Source of the DNA: Roseovarius aestuariivivens
Lineage (GTDB): Bacteria; Pseudomonadota; Alphaproteobacteria; Rhodobacterales; Rhodobacteraceae
Assembly (NCBI RefSeq): GCF_004761875.1
Contig: NZ_SJEY01000004.1
Span: forward strand, 248,001-312,000
Direction: 5' to 3'
DNA: 64,000 nt
The notes under the pieces are model-generated. The model was not told the origin of the DNA and made no database searches. It was given only the letters and a program-made list of their open reading frames with translations. A program made the translations under genes and the position numbers. Below are positions 25,289 to 34,429 of this stretch, piece by piece. The stretch's first letter is position 1; each line of letters opens with the position of its first letter.

Positions 25289-28200
25289 CGCAGGATCAGC
25301 CGAGCGATCCACCCGATCACGTAAAGCATCACCGACACAAGCGCCGCGCCCGCAAGGAAAAGTCCGAGCGCCGCTGGCATGGCGGGCGCATCCCCCAGCG
25401 CCGGGACGGCCCGCGTCAGCAGCGTGGGCAGCGCGCCTGTCACGCTTGCGACCCCCATCGTCGCGCCGAGCCAGCCCAGGACCAGCGCCAGCACGGTCAG
25501 CATCGCCACGCGCACGCTCTTGGTCCGAAACCGCAGCGCGTGGCGCAGTGCCGTGGTCTGGCGTTTCACATCCTGTTGCATCGCAAGGATCGCGGGCACC
25601 AGCAGCAAAACCAGCAGCATCCCAAAGCCCAACCCGTAGACCAGCGTGATCACCGTGGGCTTGATGAACTGAGCCTGCGTGGACTGCTCGAACAGAAGCG
25701 GTGTCAGGCCCATCACCGTGGTCGCGGTGGTCAGAAGGACGGGCCGCAGGCGATCCGCCGTGCCGTCGATGATGGCCGGAATGATGCCCCGGTCGCGCGC
25801 ATGCTCGTCGATCGTGGTTACGAGCACGATGGAGTCGTTAATGATGATTCCTGTCATGCCCAATAGCCCGACGACTGTGAACATCGACAGTGGCACGTCC
25901 CATTGCACATGCCCGTAGATCGTGCCGACCAGACCGAAAGGAATGATCGCCATCACCACAAGCGGCCGCGTCCAGCTGGCGAAGACCCATGCAAGAACAA
26001 GGTAGATGCCGGTCAGGGTCAGCGTCAGCCCGATCCGCGCATCGCTGAGGAAATCGCTTTCCTGTTCGGCCAGCCCGCTCAGTTGCCATTCCACCTGATG
26101 CGTCGCGGCGATTTCCGGCAGGATCTGCGTCTCAAGCGCTTCGTTGACGGCCGCCGCGCGGGCCGGATCGTCCTCGGAAATATCGCCGGTCACGCTGACA
26201 TGGCGGATACCGTTTTCCCGGCGGATGGTGGAAAAGCCCGTGCGCTGCTCGACCGACACGATGTCGGCCAGCGGCACGTAACCGCCCGCGGGCGTCCGGA
26301 TCTGCATCCGTTCCAGAAAGTCCGCGGTCAGTTCCGCCTCGGGCAGTTCGACGCGAATCTCGGCGCTGCGCGGACCGTAGGGATAGGTCGCGGCCTCGAT
26401 CCCGTTCAGGCGTGCGCGCAAGGTACGCCCCAGATCGTCGATCGTCAGCCCAAGCGCCTGACCTTGCGGGGTAAGGTCCAGGATAAGTTCTTCCTTGTCG
26501 TAGGAAAGATTGTCCTGCAGGCCCGAAACCTCGGGGAAGCGCGCGATGGCTGTCTTCAGATCCTCGGCGGCGGCTTTCAGCGTTTCGGCCGAGGCGCCGA
26601 AGAACTCCACGTCGAGCGCGTCCCCGCCCGGGCCCGAGCGCCAACCGCGAAAGCTCACCTCCTCGGCCAGCGGGTGGCGCTGCACTTTCTCCTGCAGGTC
26701 GGCCACGAAGGCGAAACTGGAATAGGGGCGCAGGTCGGCATCGATCAGCTCGATGGAAATTCCGCCCAGCTGATCGGGCTCCTTGGTGTCCGCCCCGGCA
26801 AGCCCGCGACCCGCGTTGCCCCCGATCTCGGCCACTACGAACGCCAGCGGGTTGCGGCCGTATTCCTCTTCGTATTCGGCGCCCAGTTCTTCGGTCGCGC
26901 GCTGCATTTCGGCCATCATCTCCAGCGTGTCGGCGCGGGTCGCGCCCGGCGCCATGCTGAAATTACCGGTCACGCTGCCGCGTTCGGGCGCGTTGAAGAA
27001 CCGCCATTGCACGTCACCCCGGATGAACTGCGCCGCCTGGCCTGCCAGCAAGACGATCATGCCGGCCAGCACCACGTAGCGCCCGCGCACGACCAGGGCC
27101 ATGAAGGGCCGGAACAGCGTTTCGCGCACCCAGGTGAAGCCGCGATTGACCGTGCGCGAGGGCCAGTCATACCAATGGTCGCGCCCGCCATGGGCTAGTG
27201 CCCGCGACATGTGGTGCGGCAGGATAAGAAAGCATTCCACCAGCGACGCGGTCAGCACCACGATCACGGTAAAGGGAATATCCACAATCAGATCGCCAAA
27301 GCGTCCGCCGATGGCGACCAGCCCGAAAAAGGCGATCAGCGTGGTCAGTGTGGCGGAAAAGACCGGCAGCGCCATGCGCTGGGCCGCGCGTTCAGCGGCC
27401 TGAACCGGCGTTTCTCCCAATCTGCGCAAACGCGCGTCGGCGTGCTCTCCGACCACGATGGCGTCGTCCACCACAATGCCCAGCGTGATGATCAGTGCGA
27501 ACAGAGAGATCATATTGATCGTCAGCCCTCCCACATACATCAGCGCCACGGTCGCCGTCATCGCCACCGGGATGCCGGCGGCGACCCAGAACGCGGTGCG
27601 GGCGTTGAGAAAGAGAAACAAGAGCCCGACCACCAGCGCCAGCCCGGTCAGACCGTTCTCCAGCAGCATGTCGAGACGGCCCGAGATCGCCTCGGACCGG
27701 GTGCGGATCAGCGTGATCTGCGTGCCCTCCGGCAAGGTGCTTTCCATCCGCGCAGCGATGTCTTCGACGCGGGCCTGAATATCGATGGCGTCGCCACGCG
27801 CCGAGCGGTCGACTCGGATCTGGATCGCGGGATCGTCGTTCACGAAAAAGGCGCGTTTGCGGTCCACGCCCTCGACCCGCACGCGCGCCACGTCGCCCAC
27901 CGTCAGTTTTGTGCCGTCGGGGTTGGAGCGCAGCACCAGCGCGCCGATCTGGTCCGCCGCGCGGTTTTCCGTGCCGACGCGCACCCGCGTCGCGCCGCCG
28001 GTGACGTCGCCGGCCGGGTCTGCGTCCGCCTCGGCGGCCAGAACGGCGGCGATTTCGCCCATGGTGATGTCATAGGCGATCAGGTTGGTGCTGGGCACTT
28101 CCACGATGGTGTGCGGCGCGGCCACGCCGCGCACGGTGGTTCTTGTCACGCCCGCATCGTACAGCCGGACGACCAGCTCATCGGCGAACTGGCCCAACTG

Positions 28201-28671
28201 TTCAACGCCCACCGGTCCAGAGATCACCACGTCGGTCACCCGGTCGCGCCAGGCGCCGCGCGTCACGGTGGGCTCTTCGGCTTCCTCGGGCAGATCGGTG
28301 ATCGTCTCGACGGCGGCCTGGACCTCGTCGGCGGCACGGCCCATGTCCCATCCCGGCTCGAATTCAAGCGTGATGGTGGCCCGGTCTTCGCGGCTCGTGG
28401 CCGAGCTTTCCGCGACGCCTTCCACCGCCAGCAGCGCCGGTTCAAGCACCTGCACGATGGCGCTGTCGACATCCTCGGCGCTGGCGCCGTCCCAGACAAC
28501 GCCGACGGTCACGTCGTCGACGATCACGTCGGGAAAAAACTGCGCCTGCATGCGCGGTGCCGCGGCAAGGCCCAGCACAAGCAGCACCACCATCAACAGG
28601 TTCGCCGCTGTGGGGTGACGGGTGAAGTACGAGATCACGCCACTGGCGCGCCCGGGCAGGTCGCGCACCAT
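25267..28671 (-). CDS. RND family efflux transporter permease
   Basis: A 1134-residue inner-membrane pump with the AcrB-type layout: membrane helix near residues 17-40, two large periplasmic loops, a helix bundle with the proton-relay pair in GIVVDDAIVVGEHADARLRR, and a second bundle containing GIIINDSIVLVTTIDEHA. The sequence PRMQAQFFPDVIVDDVTVGVVWDGAS is typical of the HAE-like group common in marine alphaproteobacteria. It is transcribed with the adaptor gene, whose stop lies 3 bp from its start. No outer-membrane TolC protein or TetR regulator is present here, so the substrate is unknown. Confidence 0.95.
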   Translation of the reverse strand: MVRDLPGRASGVISYFTRHPTAANLLMVVLLVLGLAAAPRMQAQFFPDVIVDDVTVGVVWDGASAEDVDSAIVQVLEPALLAVEGVAESSATSREDRATITLEFEPGWDMGRAADEVQAAVETITDLPEEAEEPTVTRGAWRDRVTDVVISGPVGVEQLGQFADELVVRLYDAGVTRTTVRGVAAPHTIVEVPSTNLIAYDITMGEIAAVLAAEADADPAGDVTGGATRVRVGTENRAADQIGALVLRSNPDGTKLTVGDVARVRVEGVDRKRAFFVNDDPAIQIRVDRSARGDAIDIQARVEDIAARMESTLPEGTQITLIRTRSEAISGRLDMLLENGLTGLALVVGLLFLFLNARTAFWVAAGIPVAMTATVALMYVGGLTINMISLFALIITLGIVVDDAIVVGEHADARLRRLGETPVQAAERAAQRMALPVFSATLTTLIAFFGLVAIGGRFGDLIVDIPFTVIVVLTASLVECFLILPHHMSRALAHGGRDHWYDWPSRTVNRGFTWVRETLFRPFMALVVRGRYVVLAGMIVLLAGQAAQFIRGDVQWRFFNAPERGSVTGNFSMAPGATRADTLEMMAEMQRATEELGAEYEEEYGRNPLAFVVAEIGGNAGRGLAGADTKEPDQLGGISIELIDADLRPYSSFAFVADLQEKVQRHPLAEEVSFRGWRSGPGGDALDVEFFGASAETLKAAAEDLKTAIARFPEVSGLQDNLSYDKEELILDLTPQGQALGLTIDDLGRTLRARLNGIEAATYPYGPRSAEIRVELPEAELTADFLERMQIRTPAGGYVPLADIVSVEQRTGFSTIRRENGIRHVSVTGDISEDDPARAAAVNEALETQILPEIAATHQVEWQLSGLAEQESDFLSDARIGLTLTLTGIYLVLAWVFASWTRPLVVMAIIPFGLVGTIYGHVQWDVPLSMFTVVGLLGMTGIIINDSIVLVTTIDEHARDRGIIPAIIDGTADRLRPVLLTTATTVMGLTPLLFEQSTQAQFIKPTVITLVYGLGFGMLLVLLLVPAILAMQQDVKRQTTALRHALRFRTKSVRVAMLTVLALVLGWLGATMGVASVTGALPTLLTRAVPALGDAPAMPAALGLFLAGAALVSVMLYVIGWIARLILRQPASQP

Positions 28672-28674
28672 GGC

Positions 28675-30126
28675 CTAGCCGCCCATCCGGCGTTCCAGCC
28701 GCTCGACGGTCTGGACCGGCACACGCGGCGCGTCCAGTTCACCCAGCAGGCGCGCGCGCATCGCTTCGGGCATGTCGCTGGTCTCGACGAACCGGCGCAG
28801 GCGGTCGCGGCGCTCTGCGCTTAGCTCGATCAGGTCGGCCGCCGCCTCCTGCGTGCTGCTGCCGCGCAGGGGGCGTACCTTGATGCCAGGCCCCAGAAGC
28901 GGGCTGCGTTCGGCCACGATTTCGGCGCCCGACAGGTCCGCGCCACGCACGAGAATATCGTTGCCCTGCCGCCGGACCAGCGTGACAGGCAGCGAACGAA
29001 GCCGATCCTCGCCGGTCAGCGCCAGAACGCTACCATCGGCGCCAAGCGCCGTCGCGGGCAGCCGCACGACATCGTCGACCGCCGGTTCGGTGACCTCGAC
29101 GGTCACGAAGTCGCCGGGTTTGAAACCTTGGGCGTCGTCCAATTGCGCAAAGAGCAAACGCCCGGTTTCGCCGTCCCCGACCGACGCGCTGTCGCGGGTA
29201 ATGCGCCCCGTGGTCTCGATCTTTTCGCCATAGACGTCGAGGCTGACGCGAACCGGCGCGCGGGTGATTTCTCCCTCGGCGTCGAGAAGCCGGGCGTATT
29301 GTGCGGTGGAGATGCGGAAGGCCACGTCAAGCGCGCCCGGGTCCACCAGATCGGCAAGTTTTTCGTTGGCTGAAACAAAGCGGCCTTCGACCACGGTCAC
29401 GTCGCGCAGCGTGCCGGTGAATTCGGCGGTGATCTGGGTATCTTCCAGCCGTTTGCGGGCCTCCGCGAAGGCCGTGCGCGCCCGTGCCAGCCGGGTAGCC
29501 GCCTGCGCGACACGGGCCTCGGCCGTGGCCTCGGCCTGCCTGCGTGACACGACCGCCTGATTGGCCTGCGCCGCGGCCAGTTCGGCGGCCTCCACGGCGG
29601 CGGCGGTCCCGACGCCGCGCTCTTCGAGGTCCAGCTGCCGGGTAAAAGCACGTTGGCGCAGGTCTGCCTGCACTTCGGCGGCTCCAAGATCCTCGCCCGC
29701 AAGATCTAGCGCGCGCCGCGCCTCGCGTTCCTCGTCACGCGCGTCTGTCAGATCGCTTTCCGCGCGGTCCAGCGCAAAACGCGCTTCCGCCGGGTCGATC
29801 CGCGCCAGAAGCTGTCCGCGCCGCACCCGCCCGCCATTTTCGAAATCCGGCGCCAGTTCGACAATGGTGCCGCCGGTGCGCGCGCGAACCTCCAAAGTTC
29901 GGCGGCTCTCGACGCTGCCATAGGCGGTCAGGATCGGGATCTCGGTACCCGGTCGCGCTTCGACGAGATTGACGGCGAAGACACGTTCTCGGCGTTCCGG
30001 TATGGACGGCGCGTCGTTCATCCGCGCCTGCACCGCCGAATAGACAAGCTGACCGGCATAAGCCAGAAGGCCCAGTGTCAGCGACACCAGGAACAGACCG
30101 GTCAGACTGAGACGCAGAAAACGCAT
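28675..30126 (-). CDS. RND efflux periplasmic adaptor (membrane fusion protein)
   Basis: Starting at MRFLRLS, the 483-residue protein has an N-terminal membrane anchor (about 9-32), a biotinyl-lipoyl-like domain (EVRARTGGTIVELAPDFENGGRVRRGQLLARID), a long Ala/Arg/Glu coiled-coil hairpin (about 115-225) and beta-barrel domains. This is the HlyD/AcrA architecture. The C-terminal 80 residues form an extra charged helical extension (AERRDRLRRFVETSDMPEAM) absent from many adaptors. It directly precedes and feeds the permease; both form a two-gene unit. Confidence 0.94.
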   Translation of the reverse strand: MRFLRLSLTGLFLVSLTLGLLAYAGQLVYSAVQARMNDAPSIPERRERVFAVNLVEARPGTEIPILTAYGSVESRRTLEVRARTGGTIVELAPDFENGGRVRRGQLLARIDPAEARFALDRAESDLTDARDEEREARRALDLAGEDLGAAEVQADLRQRAFTRQLDLEERGVGTAAAVEAAELAAAQANQAVVSRRQAEATAEARVAQAATRLARARTAFAEARKRLEDTQITAEFTGTLRDVTVVEGRFVSANEKLADLVDPGALDVAFRISTAQYARLLDAEGEITRAPVRVSLDVYGEKIETTGRITRDSASVGDGETGRLLFAQLDDAQGFKPGDFVTVEVTEPAVDDVVRLPATALGADGSVLALTGEDRLRSLPVTLVRRQGNDILVRGADLSGAEIVAERSPLLGPGIKVRPLRGSSTQEAAADLIELSAERRDRLRRFVETSDMPEAMRARLLGELDAPRVPVQTVERLERRMGG

Positions 30127-30222
30127 GCGCACACCATTTCGACACAAGGGGCCGCGCGCGGCCTTTCTTGCGGAAAGATAAGCGATTTCGCGGGCTTTGC
30201 GAGGATTGAACGCGAGCGGCGT

Positions 30223-30765
30223 CTATTTCCGTCGCTGGTGTTCATCAAGACGCGGCAGGATCTCGACGAAATTGCAGGGCCGGTGGCGGTAATCAAGCTG
30301 CCATTTCAGGATCTCGTCCCAGGCATCCTTGCAGGCGCCGGGGCTGCCGGGCAGCGCGAACAGATAGGTGCCGCCCGCCACGCCGCCGGTGGCGCGCGAC
30401 TGCACGGCAGACGTGCCTATTTTTTGCATCGACACCATGGTGAAGACCGTCCCGAAGGCGTCGATCTCTTTTTCATAGACGTCGCGATGGGCCTCGACGG
30501 TCACATCGCGGCCCGTAAGGCCCGTCCCGCCGGTGGAAATCACCACGTCGACCTCTGGGTTTTCGATCCATTCGCGCAACTGTTCCGCGATTTGGTCGCG
30601 CTCGTCGCGCACGATCATGCGATCGGCCAGCGTGTGGCCGGCGTCCTCGATGCGCTGGGCAAGCGTGTCGCCGGAACGGTCCTCGCTGGCGTCGCGCGAG
30701 TCCGACACTGTCAGAAGTGCGATACGCACCGGGATGAAGTCCTTGCTTTCGTCGATACGGGACAT
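30223..30765 (-). CDS. moaB: Molybdenum cofactor biosynthesis protein B
   Basis: The 180 residues contain the MoaB/MogA signatures ALLTVSDSRD, VVISTGGTGLTGRDVTVEA and FALPGSPGACKDAWDEIL. The protein adenylylates molybdopterin before metal insertion in organisms that use MoaB for this step. It lies 19 bp after the metallophosphoesterase gene on the same strand, so UDG, phosphoesterase and moaB may be one transcript, though their functions are not related. Confidence 0.95.
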   Translation of the reverse strand: MSRIDESKDFIPVRIALLTVSDSRDASEDRSGDTLAQRIEDAGHTLADRMIVRDERDQIAEQLREWIENPEVDVVISTGGTGLTGRDVTVEAHRDVYEKEIDAFGTVFTMVSMQKIGTSAVQSRATGGVAGGTYLFALPGSPGACKDAWDEILKWQLDYRHRPCNFVEILPRLDEHQRRK

Positions 30766-30784
30766 GGCGTGCCTTGTCTTTCGT

Positions 30785-31387
30785 TCAGTCCGGGCTGATG
30801 TCGAACCAGTTGGGGGTCGGCCCGAGATTTACAACATGCGTCCGGCCGATCCGGCCCGACCGCCCCCAGCTATCGTGGATGTGACCGCAGAGCGCCAGTT
30901 TGGGCTGCACGCGGGCGATGGCGTCTCGGATTGCGGTGGACCCTACGGAAAGCCCGTCCGAGGTCTCGTCCGCGATCCCTTTGGGCGGTGAATGAAGCAC
31001 CATGATCCGGGCCGTCTCGCACGGGGCAAGAAGCGCCTCGGCCTGTTCTTCGGTCAGATCACAGGACCAGTCGCCGAAGGGCGTGGTCGGCACGCCATAG
31101 CCCAGTCCGAAGATACGAACGCCTGCCACCGTCGCAGCTTCGCCGTGCAGAACCGTCATGTTCGGATTGGCTGCCGCACGCAGCTCGTACGCGCTTTCCG
31201 CATTTCCGGGCACCACGACCATCGGCGCGGTGATCTCGGCCAGCATCTCCATCGCTTGTGCCAGCCCCTTGCGATGGTTGCAGAAATCGCCCGCGCCGAT
31301 CACAAGATCGGCGTCGGCGGAGGCCGCCACCAGATCGGCGGCAAGGGCCCGCGCCATATGCAGATCGGAAAAGGCCAGGATCTTCAC
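30785..31387 (-). CDS. Metallophosphoesterase, GTG start
   Basis: A 200-residue calcineurin-like phosphoesterase with all motifs: FSDLHM, GAGDFCNHR, VVPGNAES, LHSPPKG and CGHIHDSWG. The start codon is GTG, overlapping the stop of the glycosylase gene as GTGA, so it is translationally coupled. The protein is soluble and small, near the YfcE/Mre11-minimal type. Its substrate could be a phosphodiester or nucleotide. Coupling to a DNA-repair enzyme makes a nucleic-acid product an option but not a conclusion. Confidence 0.9.
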   Translation of the reverse strand: MKILAFSDLHMARALAADLVAASADADLVIGAGDFCNHRKGLAQAMEMLAEITAPMVVVPGNAESAYELRAAANPNMTVLHGEAATVAGVRIFGLGYGVPTTPFGDWSCDLTEEQAEALLAPCETARIMVLHSPPKGIADETSDGLSVGSTAIRDAIARVQPKLALCGHIHDSWGRSGRIGRTHVVNLGPTPNWFDISPD

Positions 31388-32166
31388 GCCGTGCCCTCTA
31401 GCCGCGCCTGAAGCTCCAGCAGATCGGCCCAGGTTTCACGCTTGGCCGCCGGAGTGCGCAATAGATGGGCCGGGTGCAGCATCGGCAAGCAGGGCTTGCC
31501 ATAGGCTTCGGTCCATTGTCCGCGCAGCCGGGTAATGCCCTGCTTGCCCAGCCCAGCGTCGCAGCTGATATTGCCCATCAGCACGACGATCTCCGGCTCG
31601 GCAAGGTCCACGTGGCGCTGCACGAAGGGCCGCATCATCGCGATTTCCTGCGCGTTCGGATTGCGGTTCTGCGGCGGGCGCCAGGGCACCACATTGGTGA
31701 TATAGACCGCCTGCGCGATCTCTTCCGCCGCACGGTTGAGACCGATGGCGGCCAGCATCCGGTCAAGAAGCTGTCCCGCCGGACCGACGAAGGGCTTGGC
31801 TTGCAGATCTTCCTCGCGCCCCGGGGCCTCGCCGATGATCATCACGCGTGCGCCGGGCCGGCCATCGGCGAAGACAAGATTGCGCGCGCCGCGCTTGAGC
31901 GGGCAGTGGTCATAGGCCGCAAGGGCGGGCTTCAGATCATCGAGAGTACCGGCCGCAGAGGCCGCAGCACGCGCCTCGCCCACCGGATCGGCCCGTGGTT
32001 CCGCAACGGGGGTCGCAGGCGCCGCGGCGGGGCGGGCAGGTTCCGCCAGCTTTTTCGGGGCTTCGAACCGGTTGACCGGCACGTCACCGATCGCCTCGGT
32101 CGCGCCAAGCTCGATCTGCCAGTCCAGCAGGGCTTTGTAGGTCTGATAATCTTCAGCCGATTCCAT
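31384..32166 (-). CDS. Uracil-DNA glycosylase (family 4/5-like)
   Basis: 260 residues from the ATG at 32166, ahead of which the frame is not conserved. Residues 88-260 are the UDG fold with active-site motif GEAPGREEDL (112-121), KPFVGPAGQLLDRML and HPAHLLR (231-237). A Pro/Ala-rich linker (40-75) joins a short N-terminal helix. The iron-sulfur cysteines of family 4 are only partly present: Cys88, Cys202 and Cys226 remain, while the first of the CxxC pair is Tyr85. The same loss occurs in the alphaproteobacterial relatives I recall. Removes uracil from DNA. Confidence 0.9.
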   Translation of the reverse strand: MESAEDYQTYKALLDWQIELGATEAIGDVPVNRFEAPKKLAEPARPAAAPATPVAEPRADPVGEARAAASAAGTLDDLKPALAAYDHCPLKRGARNLVFADGRPGARVMIIGEAPGREEDLQAKPFVGPAGQLLDRMLAAIGLNRAAEEIAQAVYITNVVPWRPPQNRNPNAQEIAMMRPFVQRHVDLAEPEIVVLMGNISCDAGLGKQGITRLRGQWTEAYGKPCLPMLHPAHLLRTPAAKRETWADLLELQARLEGTA

Positions 32167-32210
32167 GCGGCGCAGCCTATCGCGCGGACGGGGCAGGGGA
32201 AACATCCTGA

Positions 32211-32300
32211 TTGACGCGGCGCGATGCGGCCTGGCTCCGCAACGCGGCGAGCAAGCTCGAGGATCTGGCCCACACGTTGCAGATGCCGAAGGCCGCCTGA
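32211..32300 (+). CDS. Possible 29-residue microprotein with TTG start
   Basis: TTG at 32211 directly follows an in-frame stop and is preceded by AGGGGA ten bases upstream. The 29-residue product starts with basic residues (TRRDAAWLRNAASKLEDL) and reads as an amphipathic helix ending in MPKAA. Thirty bases after its TGA comes an intrinsic terminator on the same strand, and the pyrB promoter lies beyond that, so this is an independent unit between the divergent glycosylase and pyrB genes. It could instead be a small RNA. No family recognised. Confidence 0.45.
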   Translation: MTRRDAAWLRNAASKLEDLAHTLQMPKAA

Positions 32301-32329
32301 CCTGTCGACCCTGACGCCACGCCAAAACG

Positions 32330-32359
32330 ACGCAGAAGCCGGTTGGCCTCTGCGTTTTT
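32330..32359 (+). terminator. Intrinsic terminator upstream of the pyr operon
   Basis: ACGCAGA (32330-32336) pairs with TCTGCGT (32349-32355), with an inner GCC/GGC pair block and a GGTT loop, followed by five T and a T-rich stretch. It ends the 29-residue ORF or a small RNA rather than acting as a pyr attenuator, since a promoter for pyrB lies downstream. Confidence 0.65.
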
Positions 32360-32441
32360 CTCTTTTCTGCGCAAGATCTGACATCCGCCGGTACGACCGG
32401 TCGGGCGTCGGGGGTTTCCCGCGCGGCGACAAGGCCTTTGC

Positions 32442-32470
32442 TTGCTCCCATGCGCCCCCCTTTCTATAAG
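32442..32470 (+). promoter_or_regulatory. Probable pyrB promoter
   Basis: TTGCTC at 32442-32447, a 17-bp spacer and TATAAG at 32465-32470. A transcript from here would have about 23 bases before the pyrB ATG at 32500. Confidence 0.5.
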
Positions 32471-32499
32471 CAGGCAGGTGTCAGGTATGGAGCGCCAGC

Positions 32500-33450
32500 A
32501 TGAGCTTTTCACAATCCCATCTGCTGGGGATAGAGCCCCTCGCGCCGGCTGACATCACCACCATCCTCGACCTTGCCGATCAGTATGTGGCGCTCAACCG
32601 GCGCGACGTGAAACATGCCGACGCGCTGGCGGGTCTCACGCAGATCAACATGTTCTTCGAAAACTCCACCCGCACGCAGGCCAGTTTCGAACTGGCAGGC
32701 AAGCGTCTGGGCGCGGACGTGATGAACATGTCGATGCAGGCCAGCTCGGTGAAGAAGGGCGAGACGCTGATCGACACGGCGCTGACGCTCAACGCGATGC
32801 ATCCCGATCTTCTGGTGGTGCGCCATCCGCATTCGGGCGCGGTGGACCTGCTGGCGCAAAAGGTGAACTGCGCCGTGCTGAACGCCGGCGACGGGCGTCA
32901 TGAACACCCCACTCAGGCGCTTCTGGATGCCCTCACGATCCGGCGCGCCAAGGGCCGGCTTCACCGTCTCAGCATCGCGATCTGCGGGGATATCGCGCAT
33001 TCCCGTGTGGCGCGCTCCAATATCATCCTTCTGGGCAAGATGGAAAACCGCGTGCGGCTAGTCGGCCCGCCGACGCTGATGCCGGCGGGCATCGCCGATT
33101 TCGGCGTCGAGGTTTTCGAAGACATGGAAGAGGGGCTGCGCGACGTCGACGTGGTTATGATGCTACGGCTGCAGCGTGAGCGCATGGATGGCGGGTTCAT
33201 TCCATCCGAGCGGGAATACTATTTCCGCTACGGGCTTGACGCGGACAAGCTGAGCTACGCCAGTCCCGACGCGATCGTGATGCATCCCGGCCCGATGAAC
33301 CGCGGCGTCGAGATCGACGGCGAGATCGCCGACGACATCAACCGGTCGGTTATCCAGGAGCAGGTGGAAATGGGCGTCGCCGTGCGCATGGCGGCGATGG
33401 ATCTTCTGGCGCGCAACTTGCGGGCCAGGTCAAAGGAGGTCATGGCATGA
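32500..33450 (+). CDS. pyrB: Aspartate carbamoyltransferase catalytic subunit
   Basis: Condenses carbamoyl phosphate and aspartate in pyrimidine synthesis. 316 residues with the carbamoyl-phosphate motif STRT at 56-59 ([14 protein letters not shown]), KKGETLIDT (85-93) and HPTQ at 136-139. No pyrI regulatory chain follows. Instead the operon holds a tail-anchored protein, a PH-like protein and a dihydroorotase-like protein, joined by ATGA overlaps. The non-catalytic nature of the last suggests the Pseudomonas-type holoenzyme (see that entry). Confidence 0.97.
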   Translation: MSFSQSHLLGIEPLAPADITTILDLADQYVALNRRDVKHADALAGLTQINMFFENSTRTQASFELAGKRLGADVMNMSMQASSVKKGETLIDTALTLNAMHPDLLVVRHPHSGAVDLLAQKVNCAVLNAGDGRHEHPTQALLDALTIRRAKGRLHRLSIAICGDIAHSRVARSNIILLGKMENRVRLVGPPTLMPAGIADFGVEVFEDMEEGLRDVDVVMMLRLQRERMDGGFIPSEREYYFRYGLDADKLSYASPDAIVMHPGPMNRGVEIDGEIADDINRSVIQEQVEMGVAVRMAAMDLLARNLRARSKEVMA

Positions 33451-33986
33451 GCGACCGGATCGAGATCAGCGCGACAGAGGCCGGCGTGGTACGCGTCTTC
33501 GATGTGGATCTTAGCCCGCAGGACCTGACGGACTTCAACCGGCGCAACGGAAGCTGGCCCCTGCGCGAGGCGCTGGACGCCGAGATGCTCGACGCCGATC
33601 ATGTCGACCTGATCCGGATCGACGATCTCGAAGGGGTCGGTCTCGCCGGTTATCTCGAAGACGGGATGGGCGTCTCCGCCGAGGATATCGCCGAAAGCCG
33701 CGCCGCGCTCGACCGGTTGACCGGCACGGTTCTGGTGGTGGGTTCGCGCGCTTTTGGCGGCACAGCGCAAGTGCTGCGCCCGCGCGCGCCGCTGCACCTC
33801 GTGGCGACCTTCACCGAGGAAAGGGCGCCGGTGAGCTTCGATGCCCTGCCCGATGAAAGTGCGCAGCGCCCTCCGGACGCAAAGAAAAAGCCCCCCTCGG
33901 ACGCGGCCATGTCGGGCCGCGTGGCGATGATCGCGCTCTTGGTGCTCTTCGCGCTGACGGCGGTCGTCGTCTGGGTGGCCTCATGA
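33447..33986 (+). CDS. Hypothetical protein with C-terminal membrane anchor (pyr operon)
   Basis: A 179-residue protein whose ATG overlaps the pyrB stop. Residues 1-130 are soluble and acidic, with [13 protein letters not shown] and [16 protein letters not shown] segments; a Pro/Lys linker (about 135-152) leads to a single hydrophobic helix (about 155-177, [20 protein letters not shown]) at the very end. That makes it a tail-anchored membrane protein with a cytoplasmic domain. I recognise no domain. It is coupled to pyrB and to the following PH-like gene by 4-base overlaps. Confidence 0.75.
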   Translation: MSDRIEISATEAGVVRVFDVDLSPQDLTDFNRRNGSWPLREALDAEMLDADHVDLIRIDDLEGVGLAGYLEDGMGVSAEDIAESRAALDRLTGTVLVVGSRAFGGTAQVLRPRAPLHLVATFTEERAPVSFDALPDESAQRPPDAKKKPPSDAAMSGRVAMIALLVLFALTAVVVWVAS

Positions 33987-34429
33987 CCGAGCTGTCGATG
34001 ACGCCCACGACTCCGCTGGCCGACGGCGAACGCGTGGTCGCCTCCTTCGGGTCCGATCGCGCGACCTATTGGCGGGACCATGCGTGGCTGGCGGTTGCGG
34101 CCATGGCGCTTGGCATGGCCATCCTCTGGGCTCTTGGAAACCCGCATGTCTGGACGGGGGCCGTGGGCGGGTTGGCCGCTGTCGCCGTGCGGGCGGGCTA
34201 CCTTGCCTCGGACGAGGCGGCGGCGCGCTGGGACATGACCGATCGCAGGCTGCTGGGGCCCGGCGTCCGCGCCGTGCCCCTGTCCGAGATCGCGACCGTC
34301 CGCACGCTGGGATCCGCCGTGCAGGTCGTGACGCATAGCGGCGACAAGCATCTGCTGAAGTACCAACCCGACAAGGAGGCCACAGCGGCACGGATCCGGG
34401 CGGCCAGTGGCATGGGACAGACGGCATGA
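33983..34429 (+). CDS. Two-helix membrane protein with PH-like domain
   Basis: 148 residues: a short N-terminus, two membrane helices (about 33-50 and 55-72), then a beta-rich domain of bacterial PH (DUF304-like) type, seen in ARWDMTDRRLLGPGVRAVPLSEIATVRTLGSAVQVVTHSGDK followed by a final helix. The WDMTDRRLL pattern and the I/V-rich strands are typical of bacterial PH domains. Function unknown. ATGA overlaps link it to both neighbours, so it is made together with the pyrimidine enzymes. Confidence 0.75.
   Translation: MTELSMTPTTPLADGERVVASFGSDRATYWRDHAWLAVAAMALGMAILWALGNPHVWTGAVGGLAAVAVRAGYLASDEAAARWDMTDRRLLGPGVRAVPLSEIATVRTLGSAVQVVTHSGDKHLLKYQPDKEATAARIRAASGMGQTA

Noticed and set aside
27211..28824. 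Long plus-strand open frame (537 codons) opposite the RND permease
   Set aside because: It mirrors the third-codon bias of the real permease gene, has composition rich in His, Gly, Arg and Gln without any domain, and no ribosome site.
32330..32359. Terminator as a pyr-operon attenuator
   Set aside because: A good -35/-10 pair lies downstream of it at 32442-32470, so pyrB transcripts should begin after the hairpin.
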